DNA of 64,000 nt, from the NCBI GenBank assembly GCA_016722075.1, contig JADKGW010000001.1, positions 5,208,001 through 5,272,000 on the forward strand, given 5' to 3'. The notes under the pieces are model-generated. The model saw only the letters and a list, made by a program, of their open reading frames with translations, was not told the DNA's origin and ran no database searches. The position numbers and the translations under genes were made by a program. This document shows, piece by piece, positions 10,605 to 18,196 of this stretch (position 1 is its first letter; the number at the start of each line of letters is the position of its first letter). Origin of the DNA: Candidatus Kouleothrix ribensis (lineage in GTDB: Bacteria > Chloroflexota > Chloroflexia > Chloroflexales > Roseiflexaceae).

Positions 10605-11147
10605 GTGCTGGATGAAGCAGCGCTGCTCAAGCGCGCACGACAACTCGATACTGATGCACTGGCCCAGATCCACGATATATATTACGGGCCACTGTTCCGC
10701 TACATCGCCTTTCGCGTGAGCGACCGCGATATAGCAGAAGATCTGACGAGCGAGGTGTTCACGCGCTTTCTGAGTGCGCTGCGCAAGCCAACCTCGCCCG
10801 ATACGACGCTGCGCGGCTGGCTCTACGCTGTCGCGTCGAATGTCGTCAGCGACCATATGCGCAGGCGCTATCGTGCCCCGCAGGTCGAGCTAGATGAGGC
10901 GATTGTCAGCCACGCGGCCGGGCCGGCCGAACTGGCCGAGGCAGCCGCGACACGCGCCGACCTGCGCGAGGCGATGACATTCTTGACCGAGGAGCAGCAA
11001 CACGTGATCGCGCTGCGCTTCGACCGCGAACTGCCGATCCAGGAGGTCGCCCGCGCGATCGGCAAGACCGAGGGTGCAGTTAAACAGCTACAGGCGCGCG
11101 CAATCGCGGCATTGGCCCGCAAACTTATGCCAGGGACGGTGGAATGA
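10605..11147 (+). CDS. ECF-type RNA polymerase sigma factor
   Basis: A 180-residue sigma-70 family protein with region 2 (~25-90: 'LFRYIAFRVSDRDIAEDLTS' followed by 'LRGWLYAVASNVVSDHMRR') and region 4 (~122-172: 'EEQQHVIALRF', 'IQEVARAIGKTEGAVKQLQ' helix-turn-helix). There is no long region 1 or 3, which fits the extracytoplasmic-function group. It would direct RNA polymerase to a small set of promoters. The GTG start at 10605 keeps the usual N-terminal length. The stop overlaps the ATG of the next gene, whose product has a DUF5667-type membrane-proximal module. This arrangement is typical of a sigma factor with its membrane partner. The stimulus and target promoters cannot be read from the sequence. 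Confidence 0.85.
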   Translation: MLDEAALLKRARQLDTDALAQIHDIYYGPLFRYIAFRVSDRDIAEDLTSEVFTRFLSALRKPTSPDTTLRGWLYAVASNVVSDHMRRRYRAPQVELDEAIVSHAAGPAELAEAAATRADLREAMTFLTEEQQHVIALRFDRELPIQEVARAIGKTEGAVKQLQARAIAALARKLMPGTVE

Positions 11148-12583
11148 TGGACTCGCAGCTCGAGAACAACCTGATCGAATGCCTCAGCTTGCTCGAAGAC
11201 GGCGAGTCGATCGAACGCATCCTTGAGCGCTTTCCAGAGGATGCCGCCAGCCTGCGGCCGCTGCTCGAGACGGCGAATTTGCTGACGACACAGCAGTTTG
11301 AGCCAAGCGAGGCAGCCCGGTTGGCTTCGCGGCGCGCATTTCTAAACCAGGCGCACCAGCTGCGCGAGGCCGCGCCGGCGCGCTGGCGCTGGTTCTCGCC
11401 ACGCTTCGCGCTTACGCTCGCCTCGGTCGTGTTCGTATTCTTGCTGATGGGCGGAGTCGTGGCCGCCGCCGATAGCGCACTGCCCGACCAGACACTCTAC
11501 CCGGTCAAGCTTGTGGTCGAAGATACGCGCCTGTTGCTGGCACCTGCAGGCGAAAAGGCCGCGCTTACCGAGCGATTTATGCAGCGCCGCCGCGACGAGA
11601 TCGCGACACTGCTGGCAGATGGCCGCTCCGCGAATGTTGAGCTTAGCGGCATCATCGAGGCAATCGGGCCGGATGCCTGGCGGGTGGCCGGGCTGGCGGT
11701 GCAGATTGCGCCGACGACGCGTGTGCAGGGTACGCCGCTGGTAGGTGCGCGTGCGCTGGTGCAGGGCCACACCGCCGCTGGCCGGCTGTTCGCCGATCTG
11801 ATCAGCATCGTGCCGGGCAGCGCGCCCGCGCCGAGCGCCACAGCTATACCGAGCGCTACAGCCGCGCCCACGCCTACGGCCCGGCCGAGCGCTACGGCCC
11901 GGCCAAGCAGTACGCCCGCGCCTAGCCCGACCACGATCGTCGAGCCGACTCCGGCGCCACCGCCGCCTGAACCAACCCGGCAACCGCCAACTGCGGCGCC
12001 CGAGCGCGTGCTCGAGTTCAGCGGCGCGGTCGAGGCGATCGGCGGCGGTGCCTGGCAGATTGGCGGCCAGACCGTGCTGGTCGATGGCAGTACCGAGATC
12101 CGTGGCACGATCAACCCCGGCGATCCGGTGAAGGTACGGGCGATCCAACGCGCCGACGGCACGCTGGTTGCCCGCCGGATCGAGCGCATCGAGGGCGGCG
12201 GCGGCGGCGATGGGAATGCCAATGGCAACGATAATGGCGGTGGCGGCGACGGTGGCGGCGGCGGCGATGGGAATGCCAATAGCAACGATAATGGCAGCGA
12301 CGGTGGTGGTGGCGGCGATGGGAATGCCAATGGCAACGATAGTGGCGGCGGCGGCGGCGGCGACGGGAATGCCAATGGCAACGATAGTGGCGGCGGCGGT
12401 GGTGGTGGCGACGAGAATGCCAATAGCAACGATAGTGGCGGTGGTGGCGGTGGCGGCGGCGACGAGAATGCCAATAGCAACGATAGTGGTGGCGGCGGCG
12501 GTGGTGGCGATGACGGTGGCGGCGGCGGTGGTGGCGGCGGCGGTGGTGGCGACAGCAGTGGTGGTGGCAAAGGGAAGGGCTAA
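11144..12583 (+). CDS. DUF5667/DUF5666 membrane protein, putative partner of the sigma factor
   Basis: A 479-residue protein whose start overlaps the sigma-factor stop (ATGATGA), implying translational coupling. The N-terminal cytoplasmic segment (~1-85) is acidic and helical. A transmembrane helix lies at ~88-110 (FALTLASVVFVFLLMGGVVA). The DUF5667 hallmark 'SALPDQTLYPVKLVVEDTRL' follows. Two DUF5666-like beta domains sit at ~165-222 and ~288-345; the second is close to the domain in the lipoprotein at 9384. A Pro/Ser/Thr linker separates them, and a Gly/Asn/Asp tail (NANGND, then poly-Gly) ends the protein. An anti-sigma or signal-relay role is inferred from position and topology only; no zinc-binding anti-sigma motif is visible. 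Confidence 0.7.
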   Translation: MMDSQLENNLIECLSLLEDGESIERILERFPEDAASLRPLLETANLLTTQQFEPSEAARLASRRAFLNQAHQLREAAPARWRWFSPRFALTLASVVFVFLLMGGVVAAADSALPDQTLYPVKLVVEDTRLLLAPAGEKAALTERFMQRRRDEIATLLADGRSANVELSGIIEAIGPDAWRVAGLAVQIAPTTRVQGTPLVGARALVQGHTAAGRLFADLISIVPGSAPAPSATAIPSATAAPTPTARPSATARPSSTPAPSPTTIVEPTPAPPPPEPTRQPPTAAPERVLEFSGAVEAIGGGAWQIGGQTVLVDGSTEIRGTINPGDPVKVRAIQRADGTLVARRIERIEGGGGGDGNANGNDNGGGGDGGGGGDGNANSNDNGSDGGGGGDGNANGNDSGGGGGGDGNANGNDSGGGGGGGDENANSNDSGGGGGGGGDENANSNDSGGGGGGGDDGGGGGGGGGGGGDSSGGGKGKG

Positions 12584-12599
12584 GAAGCTATCGCAACAG

Positions 12600-14312
12600 C
12601 TACGCCAGGCTGGCCACCCGTTCAGTTAGCGCAAGGTATTCCGGGTCGTCGAGCGGGCTGTAGCATGGCCGCAGGCGCACCCGCACGAACAGCTCGGTGA
12701 TCGCCTGGTGCTCAGGCGCCGCGTCGCCAGCCCAATCGGCTGTGTGCAGCAAATACACCGCCTGTACAACCGCGATCAGCGCGTCGGCCAGGCGGCGCGC
12801 GTGGGCCTCGGCGGCCCGCCCCTCAAGCGCCAGCACCCGCTCGGCCAGGCCGCGCGCCCGCTCGATCGCGCCAGCAAGCTCATCGCGCAGGGCCACCAGC
12901 GCCGGGAGCCGCGTCGCAGCCGCCAGCTCGGCCAGCTCGGCTAGAAATGGCTCGTGGATGCGGTAGCGCGCCATGTCGCGCAACGCCTGGAGGCACAGCA
13001 CATTATGCGTGCCCTCCCAGCTTTCGAGCACGATCGCGTCACGATACAACCGCGGCAGCACCGAGAAATCTTCAATCGCCCCATTGCCACCGAAAATCTC
13101 AATCGCGTGATGGATTACCGCAGTGGCAGCGACAGCAGTGGCATATTTGTTCAGGTTCACGAGCAACCTGTAGGCCGCCTGCTCGCGCGGGCTGGCCAGG
13201 CCGGTCTGCATCCGATCGACCAGCGCGGCCAGGTGCAGGCTCGACGCCAACGCGGCGGCATGCTCGGCCGCCATCTGCGCGAGCGTCTCGCGCACCAGCG
13301 GGTAGGCGCCGATCGGCCGGCCGAATGCGTGGCGGTGGGTGGCATAGGCGCGCGCCTCGATCAACGCCCGCGCCATCAGTCCGCAGCAGGCCAGTGCGTT
13401 AAGCTGGCGCGACGTGTTCAACACCAGCTCGACCACGGTTTTGAAGCCCTCATCGATCGGCCCGATCTGGTAGGCCAGCGCATTGTCGAAATCTACCTCG
13501 GCCGAGGCCATGGTACGCGTGCCGATCTTGTTCTTCAGCCGGCGGATGCGGAAACCGTTGACTCTGCCGTCGTCGAGTATACGTGGCATCAGAAATAGGC
13601 CCAGCCCGCGCGTGCCGGCCGGTGCGTCGGCCGGGCGGGCGGTGATCAGAAACTGGTGCGCGTTGATATTCGAGCAGAACCACTTTTCGCCACTGAGCCG
13701 CCACACACCTGGCTGCCCGGCCACAGGCGCAGCCGCCAGCGTGTTCGCACCCACATCCGACCCACCCTGGACTTCGGTCAGAAACTGCGCACCGTGCTGA
13801 AGCTGGTCGTAGCGGTCGCTCAGCAGCGGCGGCAGAAACCGCGCGCGGGTAGCCGGGTCGGCGCGCTGCTGGAGCGCCAGGATCAGCCCGGCGGTGCAGG
13901 CGATCGGGCAGGCGTGGCCCATTTCGCCATTGTGGCACAGCAAATAGAACAGCGCGCCCTGAAGCAGGATGTTGCCAGGCTGGGCCTGCACCGCCAGCAC
14001 GCCCGACTCATACGCCGCGCGGCCGGCGGCATGGTAGCTGGGGTGGAACGCAACCGCAGCGGTGTGCTCACCAATGCCGGTGTAGGGGTCGAGCTGCGGG
14101 TGGTTGCCAATGCGATCGTTCAGGCGCGCGGCCGCGTCGATCGTGGTGGCGCAGGCGTGGCCGAACTCACTCAGGCGCGGGCGCAAGGCAGTCATGCGCT
14201 CGTCGCCCCAGTACATGCGCAGACTGCACTGGAGCAGCGCAGCAGACTCGAAGAAGTTGGTAGGCAACGCGGATAACCAATCGCGCAGATCTGTGCGTGC
14301 GGGATGCTCCAT
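12600..14312 (-). CDS. AidB-like acyl-CoA dehydrogenase family protein
   Basis: A 570-residue flavoprotein of the acyl-CoA dehydrogenase superfamily. ATG 14312 is preferred over an upstream in-frame start at 14429 because AAGGAGGA lies just upstream of it and MEHPARTDL begins the conserved fold. Visible family motifs are 'TEVQGGSDVGAN' (FAD/substrate loop), 'GEKWFCSN', 'KNKIGTRTMASAEV', 'RHAFGRPIGAYPLVRE', 'EIFGGNGAIEDFSVLPRLYRD' and 'WEGTHNVL'. Length and motif spacing match the AidB branch rather than the ~380-residue beta-oxidation enzymes. AidB proteins are linked to alkylation protection in Escherichia coli; here the substrate is not evident. The PHP gene lies 113 nt upstream on the same strand. 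The gene converges with the DUF5667 gene, ending 16 nt from it. Confidence 0.85.
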   Translation of the reverse strand: MEHPARTDLRDWLSALPTNFFESAALLQCSLRMYWGDERMTALRPRLSEFGHACATTIDAAARLNDRIGNHPQLDPYTGIGEHTAAVAFHPSYHAAGRAAYESGVLAVQAQPGNILLQGALFYLLCHNGEMGHACPIACTAGLILALQQRADPATRARFLPPLLSDRYDQLQHGAQFLTEVQGGSDVGANTLAAAPVAGQPGVWRLSGEKWFCSNINAHQFLITARPADAPAGTRGLGLFLMPRILDDGRVNGFRIRRLKNKIGTRTMASAEVDFDNALAYQIGPIDEGFKTVVELVLNTSRQLNALACCGLMARALIEARAYATHRHAFGRPIGAYPLVRETLAQMAAEHAAALASSLHLAALVDRMQTGLASPREQAAYRLLVNLNKYATAVAATAVIHHAIEIFGGNGAIEDFSVLPRLYRDAIVLESWEGTHNVLCLQALRDMARYRIHEPFLAELAELAAATRLPALVALRDELAGAIERARGLAERVLALEGRAAEAHARRLADALIAVVQAVYLLHTADWAGDAAPEHQAITELFVRVRLRPCYSPLDDPEYLALTERVASLA

Positions 14313-14425
14313 TGCGATCCTCCTTATGCGCCTGGCGGCGGGGGCGCCGATCGTGTTCCAGGGCCGCTTCACCGCCACCCGAACCCCCTCCGGACAGTAC
14401 GGCTGGCTCGAACCAGACCAACCGA

Positions 14426-15253
14426 TCACAGGCCCATGCGCTCAAGAAATGCCGCGCACCACTCGGCCGGCCACTGTGCCAGCGGCTGCTCAGGCCCGTG
14501 TGAATCGGATCCACCGGTGATGAGCAGGCGGTGGCGCTGGGCCAGTTGGCGATAGAACGCGCGCTGCTCAGCGCTATGCGCCGGGTAGTATACCTCAAGG
14601 CCATCGAGCCCGGCCTCGGCCATGGCCGCGATATCGGCCGCGCTGGCGGGGATAGCGTAGATGCCTTTCGCGCGGCCGGGGTGCGCCAGCACGGCCACGC
14701 CGCCCAGCTGGTGGGCTACCGCGATCACCTCATCGACGCCGACCGGCTGGTAGCCGCCGGGCAGCTGGGTGAGGATGTAGCGCATGCCGGCGGCCTCGTC
14801 GTCGTCGCCGGCCTGGCGGCCGGGCAGGCTATTCTGGCGCGCCAGCGCCGTGCCGACATCGGCCACATTCGGCGGGCGGCCCAGCGCCTCGAGCCCGGCC
14901 AGCCCGAAGCCGTGCGCCGCCAGCTCTACCTGCAGCGCAGCGGCGTCGGCGGCATTGCGCGCGAACACCGCGTCGCACAGCGCCAGCAGCGCCGGCGCAT
15001 CGGGCGGCGCGCCATAGATCAGCGTGTGCCAGAGCTTGCCACCAAAGCCGCTGTCGATCTCGACGCCCGGCACCACGCCGAGGCCGAGTTGGGCGCCGGC
15101 CGCCAGCAGCGCCGCGACACCGGCAGTAGTGTTGTGGTCGGTCGCCGCAATCGCGCGCATGCCTAGGCCGGCGGCGTGGCGGGCCAGCGGCTCGGGCTGC
15201 CAGCGCGCGTGGTGCGGCGTGGCGTTGGTGTGAATTTGCAGGTCGACGTTCAT
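14426..15253 (-). CDS. PHP-domain phosphoesterase
   Basis: A 275-residue metal-dependent phosphoesterase of the PHP family, related to the YciV/RnaseAM-type 3',5'-nucleoside-bisphosphate phosphatases. Metal-binding motifs are in order: DLQIHTNAT near the N-terminus (usually D-x-H-x-H), ATDHNT (~residue 38), GVEID (~64), HPGRAKG in the middle, and GGSDSHGPE near the C-terminus. The first motif reads D-L-Q-I-H, with Q in place of a residue that is often His in relatives. The start is MNVDLQIHT because the first metal motif follows directly. The neighbour downstream is the AidB-like gene. The cytosolic substrate is probably a small phosphorylated nucleotide, by family only. Confidence 0.8.
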   Translation of the reverse strand: MNVDLQIHTNATPHHARWQPEPLARHAAGLGMRAIAATDHNTTAGVAALLAAGAQLGLGVVPGVEIDSGFGGKLWHTLIYGAPPDAPALLALCDAVFARNAADAAALQVELAAHGFGLAGLEALGRPPNVADVGTALARQNSLPGRQAGDDDEAAGMRYILTQLPGGYQPVGVDEVIAVAHQLGGVAVLAHPGRAKGIYAIPASAADIAAMAEAGLDGLEVYYPAHSAEQRAFYRQLAQRHRLLITGGSDSHGPEQPLAQWPAEWCAAFLERMGL

Positions 15254-15868
15254 TGGTACACCCTCAGGGCCACCAGGCGTACGAAGGGTTGGGCTGCCGT
15301 GTGTACAGCCCAGCCTGCTTCAGTATACATCAGGTTACGGCCGGCGCGCTATGACGTGCCTTGATCATACAACCTTATTCTTTGCAATGAACAGATACTT
15401 ATCTATCCACCTGGCATAATATTATCCTACCTGCGGATCGCTCTTGTATTCCTGATATTAGCGCACGAAACGAGCCATGGTTGATATAATTTAATAATAC
15501 CATAATGTTAAATCTGTGTGCAGCATGATTTATTCCAAAAATAACAACACTGCAGGTATATTTCAATCATAGCGGTCAGAATACCGCTCATTCAACACAC
15601 GCACATTTTTCTTATTGTTGAACACCGTCTCTTAATAATTATTTCTGTGAACGGGTGATATATTGTCGATATAGGGGTGTTTTTGAGGCAAAAAACACAA
15701 TCTATTGATGTATATTCATATCTCGACAGCGAACTCTTCAGGAAGGGTTTAGTCGTGGCGGCTATGCTGGGTGTGTCGATTGACGAACGAGGCGCCGGAC
15801 ATTGCCGGAGCCAGGCGATTGCAGCAGGGCGTTCGCGCCAACATTGCATCACGAGAGGAGCGGAGCAA
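15254..15868. other. AT-rich divergent intergenic region
   Basis: This 615-bp gap separates the divergent PHP gene and the exopolysaccharide locus. Positions ~15360-15740 are strikingly AT-rich compared with the flanking genes. A near-palindrome at 15677-15698 (GTGTTTTTG and CAAAAAACAC arms) could be an operator. No convincing coding region is present, although a frame open from 15677 runs in phase into the downstream dehydrogenase. The dehydrogenase start at 15869 has GAGAGGAG upstream. Confidence 0.55.
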
Positions 15869-16844
15869 ATGGCACACATTCTAGTAGTTGGATCGGGCGT
15901 TGTCGGCCAGGCCACCGGCAAAGGCTTTGCGAAAAAAGGCCATCAGATCGGCTATGTCGACATTAACCCGCACACGATCGCCACGTTGCGCGCGGCCGGG
16001 CTCGCCGCCATGCCGGTGACCGAGGTGGATTGGACCGCCTACGACGTGGTGCTGCTGGCCGTGCCCACCCCCAGCGTCGATGGCAAGATCGTGCTCGATT
16101 ACATCGAAGCCGCCGCACTCGATGTCGGCCGTGGCCTGGCCAGCGCCCCCCAGTTTGTCAGCGTGGTCGTGCGCAGCACCGTGCCGCCCACCACCACCGA
16201 GCAGCGCATCACCCCCATCCTCGAACGCGCCGCGGGCAAGCGCGCCGGCCACGATTTCGGCGTGGCCATGAACCCCTGAGTTCCTGCGCGCGGTCAGCAG
16301 CGAGCACGATTTCGCGCGGCCCTGGATCACCGTGCTCGGCAGCACCGACCGCCGCACGGCCGAGCTGCTCGACCAGCTGTACGCGCCCTTTGGCGCGCTG
16401 ATCGTGCGCTGCACGCCGACCGAGGCCGAGATGATTAAGTATGTGAACAATGTCTACAACGCGGTCAAGATCAGCTACTTCAACGAGGTGCATGCGATCT
16501 GCGCCCAGCTGGGCATCGATAGCAGCCTGGTGGGGGCGGCGGTGGCGCGCAGCGCTGAGAGTATGTGGAACCCGCTGTACGGCACGCGCGGCGGGGTGCC
16601 GTACGGCGGCGCGTGCCTGCCCAAAGACACCACCGCGTTCTTGCAGTTCGCCCGCGAGCGCGGCCTCGAGCACCTGGTGCTCGAAGCAACCATCGCCGCC
16701 AATCAGCGCCTGGCATCCCAGGTGCCGGCCGCGCCTTCGCCCGATAAGATCGATGAGGTGCTCGGCGCGGTGCGCCAGAACCACCAGGCCACGACCGACG
16801 AGCTGATGCTCGAGCTGGGCAAGCGCTCGTCGATTACCCTGTAA
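15869..16844 (+). pseudogene. UDP-glucose/GDP-mannose dehydrogenase family gene with +1 frameshift
   Basis: NAD-dependent nucleotide-sugar dehydrogenases oxidise UDP-glucose or GDP-mannose to the uronic acid used by polysaccharide synthases. The first frame (15869-16279) holds the Rossmann motif GSGVVGQATGKGF and reaches 'VAMNP', then stops at TGA 16277. In the +1 frame the family phrase N-P-E-F-L-R continues from 16278. The second part has 'KYVNNVYNAVKISYFNE' and the catalytic-Cys loop 'YGGACLPKD'. Removing one base at the CCC-TGA junction gives ~325 residues. That is shorter than the usual ~430: the C-terminal nucleotide-binding domain is missing. The cause may be a real inactivating indel, an assembly error, or programmed +1 shifting at CCC-TGA. 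It is followed 21 nt later by the GT2 gene, so it is likely the first gene of an operon. Confidence 0.75.
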
Positions 16845-16865
16845 TAGCGGACAGGAAAGAGCACC

Positions 16866-18095
16866 ATGGTCACGACTGTATCGGCACTCCTCCAACTCCT
16901 CGGGCACGCAATCTGGCTGGTGCCGATCGGCGCGCTTGGGTTGTTTCGCTGGGCGATGTGGCTGGCCAAGCGCATCCCAGCCCTGTTCTACCGCCCGATC
17001 GAGAATAGCTTCACCTGCAGCGCCACGATCGTTACCCCGGTCTACAACGAAGACCCGGCCCTGTTCCGCCGCGCGCTCGACTCCTGGATCGCCAACGCCC
17101 CCGACCGCATCATCGCCGTGATTGATGTCACCGATACCACCTGTATGGCCATCGCCCACACGTACCCGCAGGTCACGGTCATCCCGATCGACATCCCCGG
17201 CAAGCGCCCGGCCCTCGCCGCCGGCGTCGATGCCGCCGATACCGCGATCGTGGTGCTGGTCGATAGCGATGTGATCTGGGAGCCGGGCGTGCTGCGCAAG
17301 CTGACCATGCCCTTCGCCGACCCGACCATCGGCGGCGTGGGCACCCGCCAGCATATGTACCCCTCCGACGGCCAGCGCGCCACGCTCTGGGAGCGCCTGG
17401 CCGATATCTACCTCGACATCCGCTACGCCGACGAGGTGCCGGCGACCACGCGCTGGGGCCGCGCGGTCAGCTGCCTGTCGGGCCGCACGGCGGCCTACCG
17501 CACCAGCCTGCTGCAGCAGCTGCGCGAGCCGTTCCTGCACGAGACCTTCAACGGCATCGCGTGTATGAGCGGTGACGACAAGCGCTACACCTCGTTGATC
17601 TTGCAGAACGGCTACCACACCTGGAACCAGCTCAACGCCTGCGTGTACTCGACCTTCAACCCGCGCTTTGGGGGGTTCGTGAAGCAGCGCATCCGCTGGA
17701 GCCGCAACAGCTTCCGCAGCGACCTGCGCGCGCTGTGGCAGGGGTGGGTGTGGCGGCATCCATACCTGGCGCTGATGCTGATCGACAAGACGATCGCGCC
17801 ATTCACGCTGCTGCTGGGGCCGCTGGTGCTGGGGCTGGCGCTGGTGCTGGGCAACTGGCCACTGGCGCTGGCGCTGGTGGTGTGGTGGCACGTGAGCCGG
17901 GCGGTGAAGATCTGGCCGCACCTGCGGCGGCAGCCGCGCGACTGGCTGATTCTGCCGGTGTTCATCGCGGTGACGTACTACATGTCGCTGGTGAAGGCGT
18001 ATGCGCTGGTGACGATCAACGAGCACAAGTGGCTGACCCGCGCGGTGGCCATGGTCGATGGCAAGGCCACCCGCGTGAGCGAGGCCGCGCAATAG
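16866..18095 (+). CDS. Processive family 2 glycosyltransferase (HAS/NodC/Alg8-like)
   Basis: A 409-residue membrane glycosyltransferase that should polymerise a nucleotide sugar and push the chain through the membrane. It has an N-terminal hydrophobic helix (~5-30), the GT-A core 'TIVTPVYNED', the DxD motif in 'VLVDSDVIWEP', the acceptor-site loop 'MSGDDKRYTS', and the processivity motif QxxRW ('KQRIRWSRNSFRS'). C-terminal membrane helices lie at ~305-345 and ~365-390. RWSRNSFR resembles hyaluronan synthase (RWSKSYFRE), while GDDK also resembles alginate synthase Alg8, so the product polymer is uncertain. The neighbours are a sugar-nucleotide dehydrogenase and an epimerase-like beta-helix protein, which favour a uronic-acid polymer. 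Confidence 0.85.
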   Translation: MVTTVSALLQLLGHAIWLVPIGALGLFRWAMWLAKRIPALFYRPIENSFTCSATIVTPVYNEDPALFRRALDSWIANAPDRIIAVIDVTDTTCMAIAHTYPQVTVIPIDIPGKRPALAAGVDAADTAIVVLVDSDVIWEPGVLRKLTMPFADPTIGGVGTRQHMYPSDGQRATLWERLADIYLDIRYADEVPATTRWGRAVSCLSGRTAAYRTSLLQQLREPFLHETFNGIACMSGDDKRYTSLILQNGYHTWNQLNACVYSTFNPRFGGFVKQRIRWSRNSFRSDLRALWQGWVWRHPYLALMLIDKTIAPFTLLLGPLVLGLALVLGNWPLALALVVWWHVSRAVKIWPHLRRQPRDWLILPVFIAVTYYMSLVKAYALVTINEHKWLTRAVAMVDGKATRVSEAAQ

Positions 18096-18196
18096 GCAAC
18101 AACATAGCGCATACGAGCGCGACTTCCAGTCAGTTTCATCTGCGCCATCCGTGGATGAACCCGAGGATCGCGCCAATCGAGAAAGTTTTTGCGATT

